Part shown: piece by piece, positions 1 to 8,849 of the stretch
Numbering within the stretch: position 1 is the first letter of the stretch
Layout of the letters: each line of letters starts with the position of its first letter
NCBI GenBank assembly: GCA_910592005.1
Contig: CAJVPP010002181.1
Coordinates: 1 to 15,975 of the forward strand
Direction: 5' to 3'
DNA: 15,975 bases
DNA from: Funneliformis mosseae
Taxonomy: Eukaryota; Glomeromycota; Glomeromycetes; Glomerales; Glomeraceae
The notes under the pieces: generated by a model
The model's input: only the letters and a program-made list of their open reading frames with translations
Told to the model about the DNA's origin: nothing
Database searches by the model: none
Program-made: the position numbers and the translations under genes

Positions 1-619
1 TATTATTTGTTCTCTTTATTATATTTGTTATAGTTGATTTTATATTATTTTATTTTATATAAATATCTTGTATTTTCTCTTGGGTTGAAAAGTAACTCAA
101 GTTGAGATTTTAGGATAAATTAAGAGTTTAATAAAAGAATCGTTAAATTCATTTATTATTACCTTTTATTATGTTTTCATATAGGCGTGACTGTAATATT
201 ATCTTATATTTAATTCGACAGATTGAATTAAAAGTTTATTGTTTAAGTTTACAGATACCAAGCTAATAACAATCAGGTGTATGTGACTTAATACTTTTTT
301 TCATTGATTTGATTACTAACCTCATTTTTTCCTTTTTTTTTAATTAAATTTTTTTTCTCTCTCTCTGTGGTGATTTCTTTAGATTCAGATCAATTAATTT
401 ACCACAGTGACACAATCAGATGCATGATAAAATTTTCTTTTTATTATTTCTATTATTTATTATTTTACTCGTTTATTATTATTTTAATTTTGAACTTTTT
501 TATATTTAATTTTTAAATATCTGCTATTAATATTACTCTTTCCATTGAATAAGTTAACTATGATTTGAAGTCTAGGAGATGATAGCTATGACTTAAATCT
601 AATCAATTTGACATACTAT
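1..619. other. AT-rich spacer, no gene seen
   Basis: No open frame of note on either strand. It holds homopolymer T runs, a short CT microsatellite at about 353-366, TTATT-type low complexity at about 438-490, and a 7-bp inverted repeat (CTGTGGT at 365-371, ACCACAG at 401-407, loop of 29). None of these identifies a gene. The stretch may be the flank of the retroelement to its right, or further decayed repeat. Confidence 0.5.
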
Positions 620-760
620 TTGTTAAAGAGTTTGTTTAGTTAACAAGAATAAAATTATAGGTTTTATGTATGCAAATTATTAAAGCTGTTTATTATTATT
701 ATTAAATATATATTGAATACAATATTTAGATCTGTTCTTTTTCTAAGATATTTTTATGTC

Positions 761-770
761 CTTTATATAA
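761..770 (-). promoter_or_regulatory. TATA-like box in the putative LTR
   Basis: Minus-strand TTATATAAAG lies about 220 bp inside the putative LTR. This is where a U3/R promoter would be expected. In DNA this AT-rich the match alone is weak, and the retroelement is clearly inactive. Confidence 0.25.
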
Positions 771-916
771 GAAAATTAAAATTAAAAAAAACTATAGTAG
801 TTATGATACTATTAACAATAATAATAGAGCTAACAGATATGCTAATTATATTAAATATGAAATAAATAATAATAATGATAAATATAATAAAAATATAATA
901 AATGATATATGTGTTC

Positions 917-970
917 TATTTGGCAAATATGACATATTTGGCATATATGTTATATTTGACAAGTTTGTCA
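917..970. repeat. Three tandem 18-bp repeats
   Basis: Three contiguous 18-bp units lie at 917-934, 935-952 and 953-970. They share the pattern TATTTGRCAWRTWTGWYA. Across the unit junctions they form near-palindromes (AAATAT-GAC-ATATTT). They sit 15 bp inside the putative LTR edge next to the polypurine tract. Such iterons in U3 often act as transcription-factor sites, but that role here is inference. Confidence 0.75.
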
Positions 971-987
971 GCTTTTGCCAATTTCAA

Positions 988-999
988 TTTTCTCCCTCT
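988..999 (-). promoter_or_regulatory. Polypurine tract (plus-strand primer site of the retroelement)
   Basis: On the minus strand 999-988 reads AGAGGGAGAAAA, an all-purine run, followed one base later by the TG of the putative 3' LTR. This is the usual arrangement for the primer of plus-strand synthesis in LTR elements. It lies about 500 bp downstream of the end of the pol relic. Confidence 0.5.
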
Positions 1000-1494
1000 A
1001 AATTTTAGTCTCTAGACCAAATCAATATTGCTTCTTCCATTAAAGATTGATAATTATTCTTTTTCATTAAGTATATTTCTGGAAGGCTTATATATAGAAT
1101 TTGTTGAATTTGTTCTGATCCCAAAAATTCAAAGATAAAATAAGTTTGAATCAATGTAGTATAATAATACTTGGTTAGCATACCTTTAAAGTAAATACGT
1201 TGAGCTGGAAAAAATGTTTCTTTTTTTAATCACTGTTCTAGATAAAAGGCATTTATCATCATTAATATACAATCCCTAAGGATTAAGGTTCTCCTTAGCA
1301 TACGATAAGTTATTCCAAATTTTCTTTTTAGCTTTATATTTTCTGTATAAGAAGGTATAATAAGAATAGGATTATTGAAAACTTTTCTCGTTAAATCACT
1401 TTTGAAATCTTTTAAGAACATAATAAAAATTAAAATATTATAATAAAAATAGAGAAATAAAAAATAAATAAATAATAAAGAAATAAATAAACTA

Positions 1495-1700
1495 TATAAC
1501 TATTTGAGGTTTCTAATTCTGTCAATCATAATATTATTTTAAAAGATCTCTATTAACAGGTATTTATAAAACTTTTCCATTCATTTCTCTTATTTTGTAA
1601 GATCTATTTAATAAAATTTGATGAATATAATATAGTTCTTTCCATTTTGATTCTAATTTTCTAGATCATTGCTTTTCTTTTGCTGCATAGTAATACAAAA
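1495..1700 (-). pseudogene. Integrase C-terminal (GPY/F-like) region of the element
   Basis: A frame read from about 1650 downward gives KWKELYYIHQILL, matching the GPY/F module that follows the integrase core in gypsy elements. Reads such as PVNRDLLK and YYD...QN.KPQIVI end near 1500. Stops replace likely Trp and Arg codons. This marks the end of pol. The next 500 bp down to the polypurine tract carry no clear domain. Confidence 0.65.
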
Positions 1701-1838
1701 CTTGTCTTCTATTTTAAAATAAAAGATCTTCTTTAGGTAATGATCATGTCAAACTTTCTGATTTATTTGAGATTTTTCTATATAATTTTTGGCTTTTCTC
1801 CTAATTTGCGATAGATCATTTACTAATAATTTTATATG

Positions 1839-2350
1839 TTAGTTTAGAGTCACATTTTCTTTAATTGGTTTATCAAAGGGTAATTGTTTATTTCTTCTAT
1901 ATGTTAAATAAAAGGAGGATATTTTTGTTGTAAATTGTTTGGAAGCTTGATAGGCAAATAAAGTAGATGCAATTTGTAAATCCCAATTGAAAATTTCTTG
2001 GGCAGTTTTAGCTAAAGATTCACATAAAGTTCTATTAAATCTGTCTACTAGACTATTGGTTTGAAGATGATAAGGAGTTGATAGAAGATATTTTATCTTA
2101 AATTTATCCATTAATTCATAAACCATTTTATTATTTAAGTGAATTTCTCAATTAGTTAATATTTTCATTAAGTATCCATGTCTACAAATAATTTCTTCAT
2201 AGACAAATTAAGCAACTTGAAAAACAGTAGCTTCAGGTATAGCCTTTATTTCTGGCCACTTAATGAATAGTTAATGATCACTATAATATGTTTATTTCCT
2301 TTTTCTGTTAAAGGTAGAGGTCTTACAAAGTCAATTCTGATTTAATAGAA
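1839..2350 (-). pseudogene. Integrase catalytic core (rve), inactivated
   Basis: The first catalytic Asp is kept in IDFVRPLP (codon 2332-2330). After a frameshift, the frame from 2153 downward reads through MVYELMDKFKIKYLLSTPYH and then TNSLVDRFNRTLCESLAKTA. That is the segment carrying the second and third catalytic positions. The second Asp position is Asn followed by a stop (2153-2148). The third position, normally Glu in VERFN, is Asp (codon 2045-2043). The two sit exactly 36 codons apart, so the D-35-E spacing is preserved although the residues are not. The core would be inactive. Confidence 0.88.
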
Positions 2351-2356
2351 AAGTGC

Positions 2357-2557
2357 TTATATTACAATAGGATATAAGTCTTCATATTTATTTAGTTTTC
2401 CTCTTCTTTGGTATTTATCACAGCTTCTGACATATGCACAAATATTTTTATATATTTGAGACCAATAGTATCTTTTTCTGATTTTGTTAAACATAATATT
2501 AGTAGCAAAATGTTCAGCTATTAGATTATTATGCATCATATATAAATTAGCTTCCAT
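2357..2557 (-). pseudogene. Integrase N-terminal HHCC zinc-binding domain, last Cys lost
   Basis: An open 66-residue stretch contains His9, His16 and Cys46 with the family spacing (29 residues between the second His and first Cys) and the sequences HFATNIMFNKIRKRYYW and CDKYQRRGK. The fourth zinc ligand (Cys-x2-Cys) is Tyr49, a TGT to TAT change if the ancestor had Cys. The domain normally binds zinc and helps integrase assemble on LTR ends. It lies just upstream of the integrase core, as expected. Confidence 0.85.
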
Positions 2558-3474
2558 TTCATGAATTCTAATTACCTTTAATAGTTTTTAGGATTTCTTT
2601 TATCATTTCTATATAAATAATTATTCTGAACTGTATATGATATGCAAATGTTTTTAAATTGTTTGATAGATTTGGAAGTTATTAATTCTGTGGGAATAGT
2701 TTATTATATTATATTGAGTAATATCCATAATAGATTGTATGTTATACTACATATACTTTTGCTTTTACCCTAAGTAATATAAGTAATAAATAAGGTATAT
2801 AATAAATATCAAAAATAATATATGGGAGAATAAGAAGAAAATTTAATCCAATTCAGAGAACTCAGGTTAGATATATTCAAGTGAGTAATATAGAAGAGAA
2901 GTCCTTGAAGTATTATATATAATACTTATATATGAGTTTCTAATGATCGTGTTTTAACTTCTATTAGCTTATTCTATCATATTTAATTATTCAAATACCT
3001 TAGATCCATGTCTGGTTAAATTTGACTCAATTTATATCTAATTATACATTTGTGTTCAACAGTATTGTATGGTAAATTAGTTTTATAAGTTTTATAATAT
3101 GTATGCAAATGGTGGTTTTCTATATTATATGAGTAATTACATCTAAATCTTCTATTATTTATGAGTTGACCTACTATAACTTATTTAATTTTTATGTTTG
3201 TTTTATATATATCTTAGATTTCCTCAGTGAGAATTAGTATCCTATAATAGTAATTACTAGTTTAAACCAATCATCAAAAAGTTCATCTTCTAACATCTAG
3301 TTTTGACTATATGAAGGATTCAAAATAAACCATTCAGTCTTATTTTTATTATTTTCCTCAGTGTATGAGAGGTCATCCATGGTATAACTATTTTCAATAG
3401 AAGAAATATAGTCAGTTTTTGAAACTAATTCACAATTTAAGAAGAATAATTCTGATTCTTCTAGAATTTATGAT

Positions 3475-3885
3475 AAAGCATCAGCATTTGTATTAGCTTT
3501 TTCAGATCTATATTTTATTGTGAATTCATATTATTAAAGTTCTATTACCTATATTGCTCTTTGACCTTTAGGTATAGCTATTTTAAAACTGAATGATCAG
3601 TTACAAGTATGAAAGGTTTCATTCCTAAATAATATAGAAATATCTTATAGTCCATACAACTGCTAGACATTCTTAATCAGTAATTGCATAATTCTTTTTA
3701 GCTGAATTTAGACTCTGATTTGTATAAGTAATAATATGTTTTTTCTATTTGATTGCTTTTATAAAAAAACAACTCTTAGGTCTATTCTAGATGCATCTGT
3801 GTAAATAATAAAAGGTCTATTAAAGTCAAGGTAATTTAAAATCAGAGCTTTAATTGACATTTCTTTTAATCTATTAAATATTATT
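3475..3885 (-). pseudogene. RNase H domain of the element, decayed
   Basis: Fragments in at least three frames include NYLDFNRPFIIYTDAS (catalytic Asp codon 3797-3795), AVVWT, MKPFILVTDHS and a closing KYRSEKANTNADA near 3480. They are in the order and with the spacing of the gypsy RNase H that removes the RNA strand of the cDNA hybrid. Stops at former Gln and Trp codons and frameshifts break it. It adjoins the reverse transcriptase on its 5' side. Confidence 0.8.
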
Positions 3886-3975
3886 TGTTGTTTGTCTTTC
3901 TAAAGAAATAGGTTTGTCTTTCTTTATCAAAGATTTTTTAAGAATTACTCAATTTATGCTTATTTTATTAAACTT

Positions 3976-4800
3976 CTAATAGTATAAAAATAGTCCAAAA
4001 GTATATGAAGTTGTGTAAAGTTCATTAGTTTTGAAAATTTTGACTTTAATTATCTTTTTAGAGTCTAGGCGAATTTTATTTGTTCTACTACGTATTATAA
4101 GAAATAGATATTCAGTATGTAAAAATAATACTTTTTTAACTTGATTTTCAAGTTTGCATTCCAAATAGCTTCAAATACTTAGCATATATAGTCTATATGT
4201 ATTTTGAAACTTCCTTTTAAATAGATTATTATATTATCTAGGTATATAGCAACAAAATCTCTGAAAAAATCTTGTAAAACTTTATTCATTAATCGTTAGA
4301 AAGTTCTGGATAAATAACTTAGTCTAAAAATCATTACTAAAAATTAATATAGCTCGAAAGGTATTATAAATGCCATTTTTCTATATCTGATTTAATCATG
4401 ATCATTTGTCAGTATTCACTTGCAAGGTCTAATGTGATAAACCACTGGGCAGCTTCAAAGTTTTTCAAAAGATTATCAATTTAGGTTAAGGAATAAGCGT
4501 CAGCTTTGATAATAGCATTTAATTTGTGATAGTTAATATAAATCCTTTTATTACTACCTTTCTTGTTTAAAATTACTATAGGCAAAGCCCAAGGGCTTGA
4601 AAATTTTCAAACTATTCCTTATTCTTTCATTTTAACTATCTTATTCTTAAGAAATTCTTGATTCTTTAGGTTAGTTTAATATAGGTTTATGCAATAGGTA
4701 TAACATCATTAGTTAAAATTTAGTATTTTATTAAATTCGTTCTTCTGATCCTAATTTGACTCTTAGTGCAAATATTAGAATAATCAATTAGGAGAGATTA
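3976..4800 (-). pseudogene. Reverse transcriptase domain of the element, decayed
   Basis: In order on the minus strand: LKNQEFLKNKIVKMKE (near 4660), FSSPWALPIVILNKKG (near 4590), INYHKLNAIIKADAYSLT, a kept first catalytic Asp in ITLDLAS (codon 4429-4427), then VAIYLDNIIIY near 4240, and RTNKIRLDSKKIIKVKIF near 4070. These match the fingers and palm of Ty3/gypsy reverse transcriptases. The YxDD box reads YLDN, so one metal-binding Asp is lost. The two Asp-containing blocks are in different frames, and stops interrupt both. The 62-residue open frame at 3976-4164 is only a partly frameshifted piece of this domain, not a separate gene. Confidence 0.9.
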
Positions 4801-5250
4801 AAAGAGTCCTTATTAATGATGATTAAGGGATCCAATTTAGTTTATAGATGCAGGTTTATTTTTGATGACTTTAATTAAAAATATGACTAAATTTATATCA
4901 TTAGTATCTATCAGATTAGTATTATCATCATCGTCAGTTTCAGCTTCAGAACTTTTTGGAGAATAGAAGTTAATTTATAGATTAAATTCTAATTTATATT
5001 GATTAGCTAAATTTTTCTCAGAGGAATCAGAAAAACAAATCAGCTTTTCATTAAGGTATTTCTCTTCATAGTTTATTTTGAGACTTTGTCTGGTTTATCA
5101 TGAATCATAGAGAAACTTTTAAAAAAATTAATGGTAGTTCCAATTCTAAAAATTGAAAAGAATCAAAAAGATCTATGTTAATACTATATGAAGTCAATCT
5201 TACTGCATCACAAAGATTAATGAATGATCAACATTATTAATATCATTAGC
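4801..5250 (-). pseudogene. Acidic linker upstream of reverse transcriptase, protease not recognised
   Basis: Minus-strand reading gives an acidic, Asp-rich stretch (SSEAETDDDDNTNLIDTND, near 4920) followed by VIFLIKVIKNKP and LIDYSNICTKSQ. It resembles the variable connector between protease and reverse transcriptase in fungal gypsy elements. No clear D[ST]G protease motif or Cys-His gag knuckle could be read. The element fades into AT-rich low complexity at about 5250. Confidence 0.45.
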
Positions 5251-5776
5251 ATTTTTAACTTAATTAACATTTTTATTTTATTTATTTTATTCTTATATTT
5301 TATTATCATTATTTATTATGTTATTATCATTATTAAATTATAAATTATCTTTTGTATTTATCTTAGCATTATAAAATAATTTGGTGTTAAATAATAATTT
5401 CTTATAATTATATTTTTATATAAATAGAATAGGAAATTGTTCTTATAAAAGGGCAAAGATAACAGTGTAAACTTAATAGTTTTAGTTCAAAACTTAGAAT
5501 CTAAGGTTAAGGATTGCTAAGAATACAAATCTCTATAATAAAGGAATCTTTTTCTAAACTTCACATATTCAAAATCCTTCAATGTGCAAATTGTATTTAT
5601 CATGTTTACAAGTTATTAAAGTTATTTACTCGTTTAAAAAAATAAATCTAAGGTTGATTATGATAAGACTTATTTTACAGTAACTTAGTAGTTTCTTGCA
5701 CATTACTTTCTATTATTAAGTCATAGTTACCCTAAGTTTGATAGGCTGAGTATAGGATTAACAATGTATAGAATTA
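5251..5776. other. AT-rich spacer, no gene seen
   Basis: Starts with ATT-type low complexity (about 5265-5345, including two copies of TTATTATCATTATT). The rest is featureless AT-rich sequence with frequent stops in all frames. It could contain the lost 5' end (gag, 5' LTR) of the retroelement, but no match to the putative 3' LTR is visible. Confidence 0.5.
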
Positions 5777-5956
5777 TAGTCAACACTCTTTAAATGCATC
5801 TTCTCTAAATGCATACATTATATATTTTCTTTCTAAATGTATGCTTTCATTCAGTCCTAAGCATATAGAATTCATATAGAAATTTTTTCTTTAAACGCAC
5901 ATTTTTTAAAATTTTCATTATAGTCTTAAGGAGATACTTTTAGAGAGAATTGACTA
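5777..5956. mobile_element. MITE-like element with about 34-bp terminal inverted repeats, TA-flanked
   Basis: The left end reads TATAGTCAACACTCTTTAAA (5775 on). The reverse complement of the right end (5958 back) reads TATAGTCAATTCTCTCTAAA. Similarity continues inward to about 34 bp (TATAGTCAA identical; about three quarters of positions match overall). Both ends are preceded by TA, the target of Tc1/mariner transposases, giving an element of about 180 bp without coding capacity. Inside, the motif TCTAAATGYAT recurs (about 5800-5840). A non-autonomous Tc1/mariner-type MITE is the best fit. It lies 0.5 kb from the dead retroelement. Confidence 0.6.
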
Positions 5957-8100
5957 TACCTGAAAATGTTATTCAAGATTTTTAAATAAATAAGAAGAAG
6001 TTAATCAGTTATAGAATTATTAAAAACTCAAGAAATAAATTATTTAAGATTATAGAACAATGTAATTTCTAATATATATTTGTTAAAAATAATTTTTAGT
6101 ATATACTATTATTAATTTATAATTATTTAAACATTTTTTTGAATAAACAATTTTATAATAAAGTATATTAATTTCATAATCTGATTAATAATTAATAATG
6201 AAGAAACACATAATGATCTTACTTTAATAACAATATTTATTATTGTAAAAGTTTCTATTAAAGTTTTTATTACAAATTTGGTCTAATATTATATCATAGC
6301 AAAAAATCTTAATGATCAGTCAAAAGCTTCAAATTAGTGATTAATTTTTAGACTTAAGTTATTATATATAATAAAAAAATAAAGAAATATTAAACCTGAG
6401 AATGAAAAATTTTTTTATCTTATAATTATAATAATAGCTTCAATTACATATTTGAGTAACAGTTATAATTTAATTTTTCTAATATTAGATAGGTTTTTTT
6501 TCGTTCATTCTTTTTTTACATATAATTTTTTGTAACACATGAATTATTTAATAATTAATTAATAATTTATTTTATTAAATATATTTAAATTAGTTACTTT
6601 AATGAAAAAAATGTTTTATTTATTTCTTTAATGATCACATCTTTATTTGCCTAAAAAAAAACATCACTCTAAAATTTAGTAACAATTGATAAAAAATGGA
6701 AATAAAATAGAAGAGATTAACTAACTCATCTAAAAGCTAGAAACCTCATATTTTTTTAATGTTAAGAAAAGATTTAAGATATATATTGAAAAACAGTTGT
6801 TGAATTGGAGTTTAAGTTTTGTTTTAAATGACAAAAAATTTAGTTAATATAGAATTTGAATACTTTAGATGTAAAAAAAATTTCAAAATCAGCTTATTAA
6901 TAAATAATTATGGTAAAAATTAAATATTAGTAATATAATTAAAATTAAAAATAAAAAAAAATCATGAATATTAAATTAGATTAAAACAAATTTAAAAAAT
7001 TAAAATTTAAATAATATATTTTAATTAATATCTATGATTTTTTATATTTTTAATTCTTATTTAAGCAATCTATTAAGATATTAATAAAAAAAAAGGAAAA
7101 AAAATATAATTTATAACTGAAAAAAAATTAAATCTAATAATCAAAAAATTAATTAATTTAATTAATAAATAAAACTTCCTTTTTTATTAATATGATTAAA
7201 TGTTTTCAAAAATTTGGTTTTATATTTTTATTTATCATAAATGAAAATTTAAAGTTTAATTAAATTAGTTACACAATCAATTATTTTATGCTAAATAGAA
7301 GACAAAGTCTTCCGCAAACTGCAAACTCTAGTTTTTATGTAAATATCTATCATTAAAAAATTATTTCAAAAACCTACCTTACTATAAGAAATATAGCCTT
7401 TCAAGCATTCTTTATTTAAAGAATATTTATTTTTACAATTATTTTATAATAGTATGATTTATTATTCTTTAGTAAATTTTAATCAATAACATGTACTTCT
7501 TCATAAACTAATTATAAATTATATAAAATTCAGGTATTTTTGAACGTTAAATAAATTTTAATATAATTATTTTAATTCATTTTAAGTAATTCATAAACTT
7601 TTTGAAAAAGTTTAACATAGTTAAAACCAAGAGTAGATCATTATTTTTTTATGCAAATCAACTTAATCTTATTTAATTAAAACGAGTGTAATACAACTAA
7701 GTTGAAGATTCTTAAAAGGAAATTAAAGTACAAGTGTAAGGATTTTACGCTTTACAACAAATTTATTTGATAGAATACATATAATTTGATTATTCTGGTT
7801 AAATTTATCAAATAAATATTTTAAACAATTGGATATTTGATTAATAATGAAATAATGAAAATAAAAAGATCTTTTCTAAAACTTATAACAATATAATGAA
7901 ATAAAATTTATTATATAATAATCCGCAATGCTATATCATTTTATATCTTTTCGTTCACATTTGCATCTGGATTAATCAAAAATTTTGATAAAATTTATAA
8001 AATTTGAAGAATATTATTGATGTTATTTTAATATTATATTTTTGTGACTGAAATTTAAAAGATATTTGGCTGGATAAGGTTTAAACAGTTTTTTTTTTTA
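5957..8100. other. AT-rich intergenic DNA, nothing recognisable
   Basis: More than 2 kb with homopolymer A and T runs, stops in all frames and very few CpG (roughly one per 300-400 bp). I saw no tandem repeat, convincing inverted repeat, RNA gene or protein-like frame. A small perfect palindrome (AAGAC-AAA-GTCTT, about 7300) is likely chance. Confidence 0.6.
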
Positions 8101-8700
8101 AAAGTAAAATTTCCTAATAAGTAAATGGAAAAATATTTCGATGTATATTAACAAGGAAAATAAATACCAATCGAAAAGTAGACACTCTTTTTTTCGCGTT
8201 CCTTTATCGGCCCCTTCCAACACGGCTTTAACCATTTTTATGAAATTTCCATTGTCGCCTATTGTGAAAAGAAGATTGTTGTAGTATATTTAGTGATTAG
8301 ATAGGTATATACTGCACATGATCGATTTCTCCTCCGAAATAAAGGACCTTTAGCAATAACAAATTTATGGCGTCTGACGTGCTTGTCCTCCTTTTGCAAA
8401 ATAAAAAGCACATTTTCTTTTAAAATATTTGCTCCGTCGATTAAAAAATGATCGATCCAGTATTTTTCCGTAATTTAAAAAAAGAAGAAACAACGTTGAA
8501 ATCTATAATAAGATCGATTTTTCCGTTTCTTCAAAGGGCCAGAAATCGAAAGGAAGTGTAGAATATGAAAAAGTTAAAAAACGATTTTTAATTTACTTTT
8601 ATGTAATCAGACAAAACATTACATCTGTCATGTCAATTTTAAGGCTTTTGGGACGCGAGCAAAGTATCTGCTTTCATTCGTCTTCCGAAAATATATAGAA
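8101..8700. other. CpG-retaining non-coding block downstream of the P450
   Basis: No ORF of useful length on either strand, yet I count about 24 CpG in 600 bp, about the same density as the P450 coding sequence. The sequence to the left has about 3 per kb. It contains three copies of GATCGAT (8320-8326, 8450-8456, 8512-8518), many other TCGA steps and a TTTTTTTCGCG motif (8188-8198). It may be an unmethylated regulatory region, a non-coding transcript, or a 3' UTR or terminator region of the P450. The function is unknown. Confidence 0.5.
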
Positions 8701-8719
8701 TATAAGTATTTTATATTAT

Positions 8720-8725
8720 TTTATT
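8720..8725 (-). terminator. Candidate polyadenylation signal of the P450
   Basis: Minus-strand AATAAA lies about 125 nt after the P450 stop codon, a plausible 3' UTR length. Another AATAAA lies only 4 nt after the stop (8846-8841) and is probably too close. In AT-rich DNA both could be chance. Confidence 0.25.
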
Positions 8726-8849
8726 TATAAAAAAAATTTAAAATAAATTGATTTAATTAATAATTTGTTGATAAAAAATAAAATGAGATAAAAGATTATT
8801 TTAAAGGTGGAGTAAATCAAAGCAATGGTTGGTTTGCATATTTATTTTC

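Larger units (their letters stand above)
620..986 (-). repeat. Probable 3' LTR of the decayed Ty3/gypsy element
   Basis: Position is the main evidence. On the minus strand the pol relic is followed by a purine-rich tract (999-988), and the next bases (from 986) read TGAAATTGGC, giving the TG start expected of an LTR. A TATA-like TTATATAAAG lies at 770-761 on the minus strand, as in an LTR promoter. The far edge is uncertain: a plus-strand TG at 621-622 would give a 5'-TG...CA-3' unit of about 366 bp. I found no second copy in the window, so the LTR cannot be confirmed by pairing. It includes an AAT-rich microsatellite (about 790-905) and three 18-bp tandem repeats (917-970). Confidence 0.4.
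1495..5250 (-). pseudogene. Decayed Ty3/gypsy LTR-retrotransposon pol polyprotein
   Basis: Reading the minus strand from high to low coordinates gives acidic linker, reverse transcriptase, RNase H, HHCC zinc finger, integrase core and integrase C-terminus. This is the gypsy-type (Metaviridae) order, with integrase last. An intact copy would make cDNA in cytoplasmic particles and integrate it. Here many in-frame stops (TAA, TAG, TGA at former Gln, Trp and Arg codons) and several frameshifts break the frame. Catalytic residues are altered in the reverse transcriptase (second Asp of YxDD to Asn), the zinc finger (last Cys to Tyr) and the integrase (second Asp to Asn, Glu to Asp). A run of 1.0 kb between RNase H and the zinc finger is unrecognised linker. 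Protease and gag are not recognisable. CpG is scarce: about 11 in 3.9 kb. Confidence 0.9.

Noticed and set aside
1230..1421. 63-residue minus-strand frame between the integrase end and the polypurine tract
   Set aside because: It lies in the untranslated-type 3' part of the dead retroelement and shows no known domain; likely chance or a short relic.
5251..8100. A 5' LTR, primer-binding site or gag for the retroelement
   Set aside because: I looked for a second copy of the sequence around 950-986 and for a Cys-His gag knuckle and found neither; the 5' part is lost or beyond recognition.
8292..8376. Possible C/D-box snoRNA (GTGATTA ... CTGA spaced about 80 nt)
   Set aside because: The C box has a mismatch, there is no terminal stem, and no guide-like internal boxes are seen.
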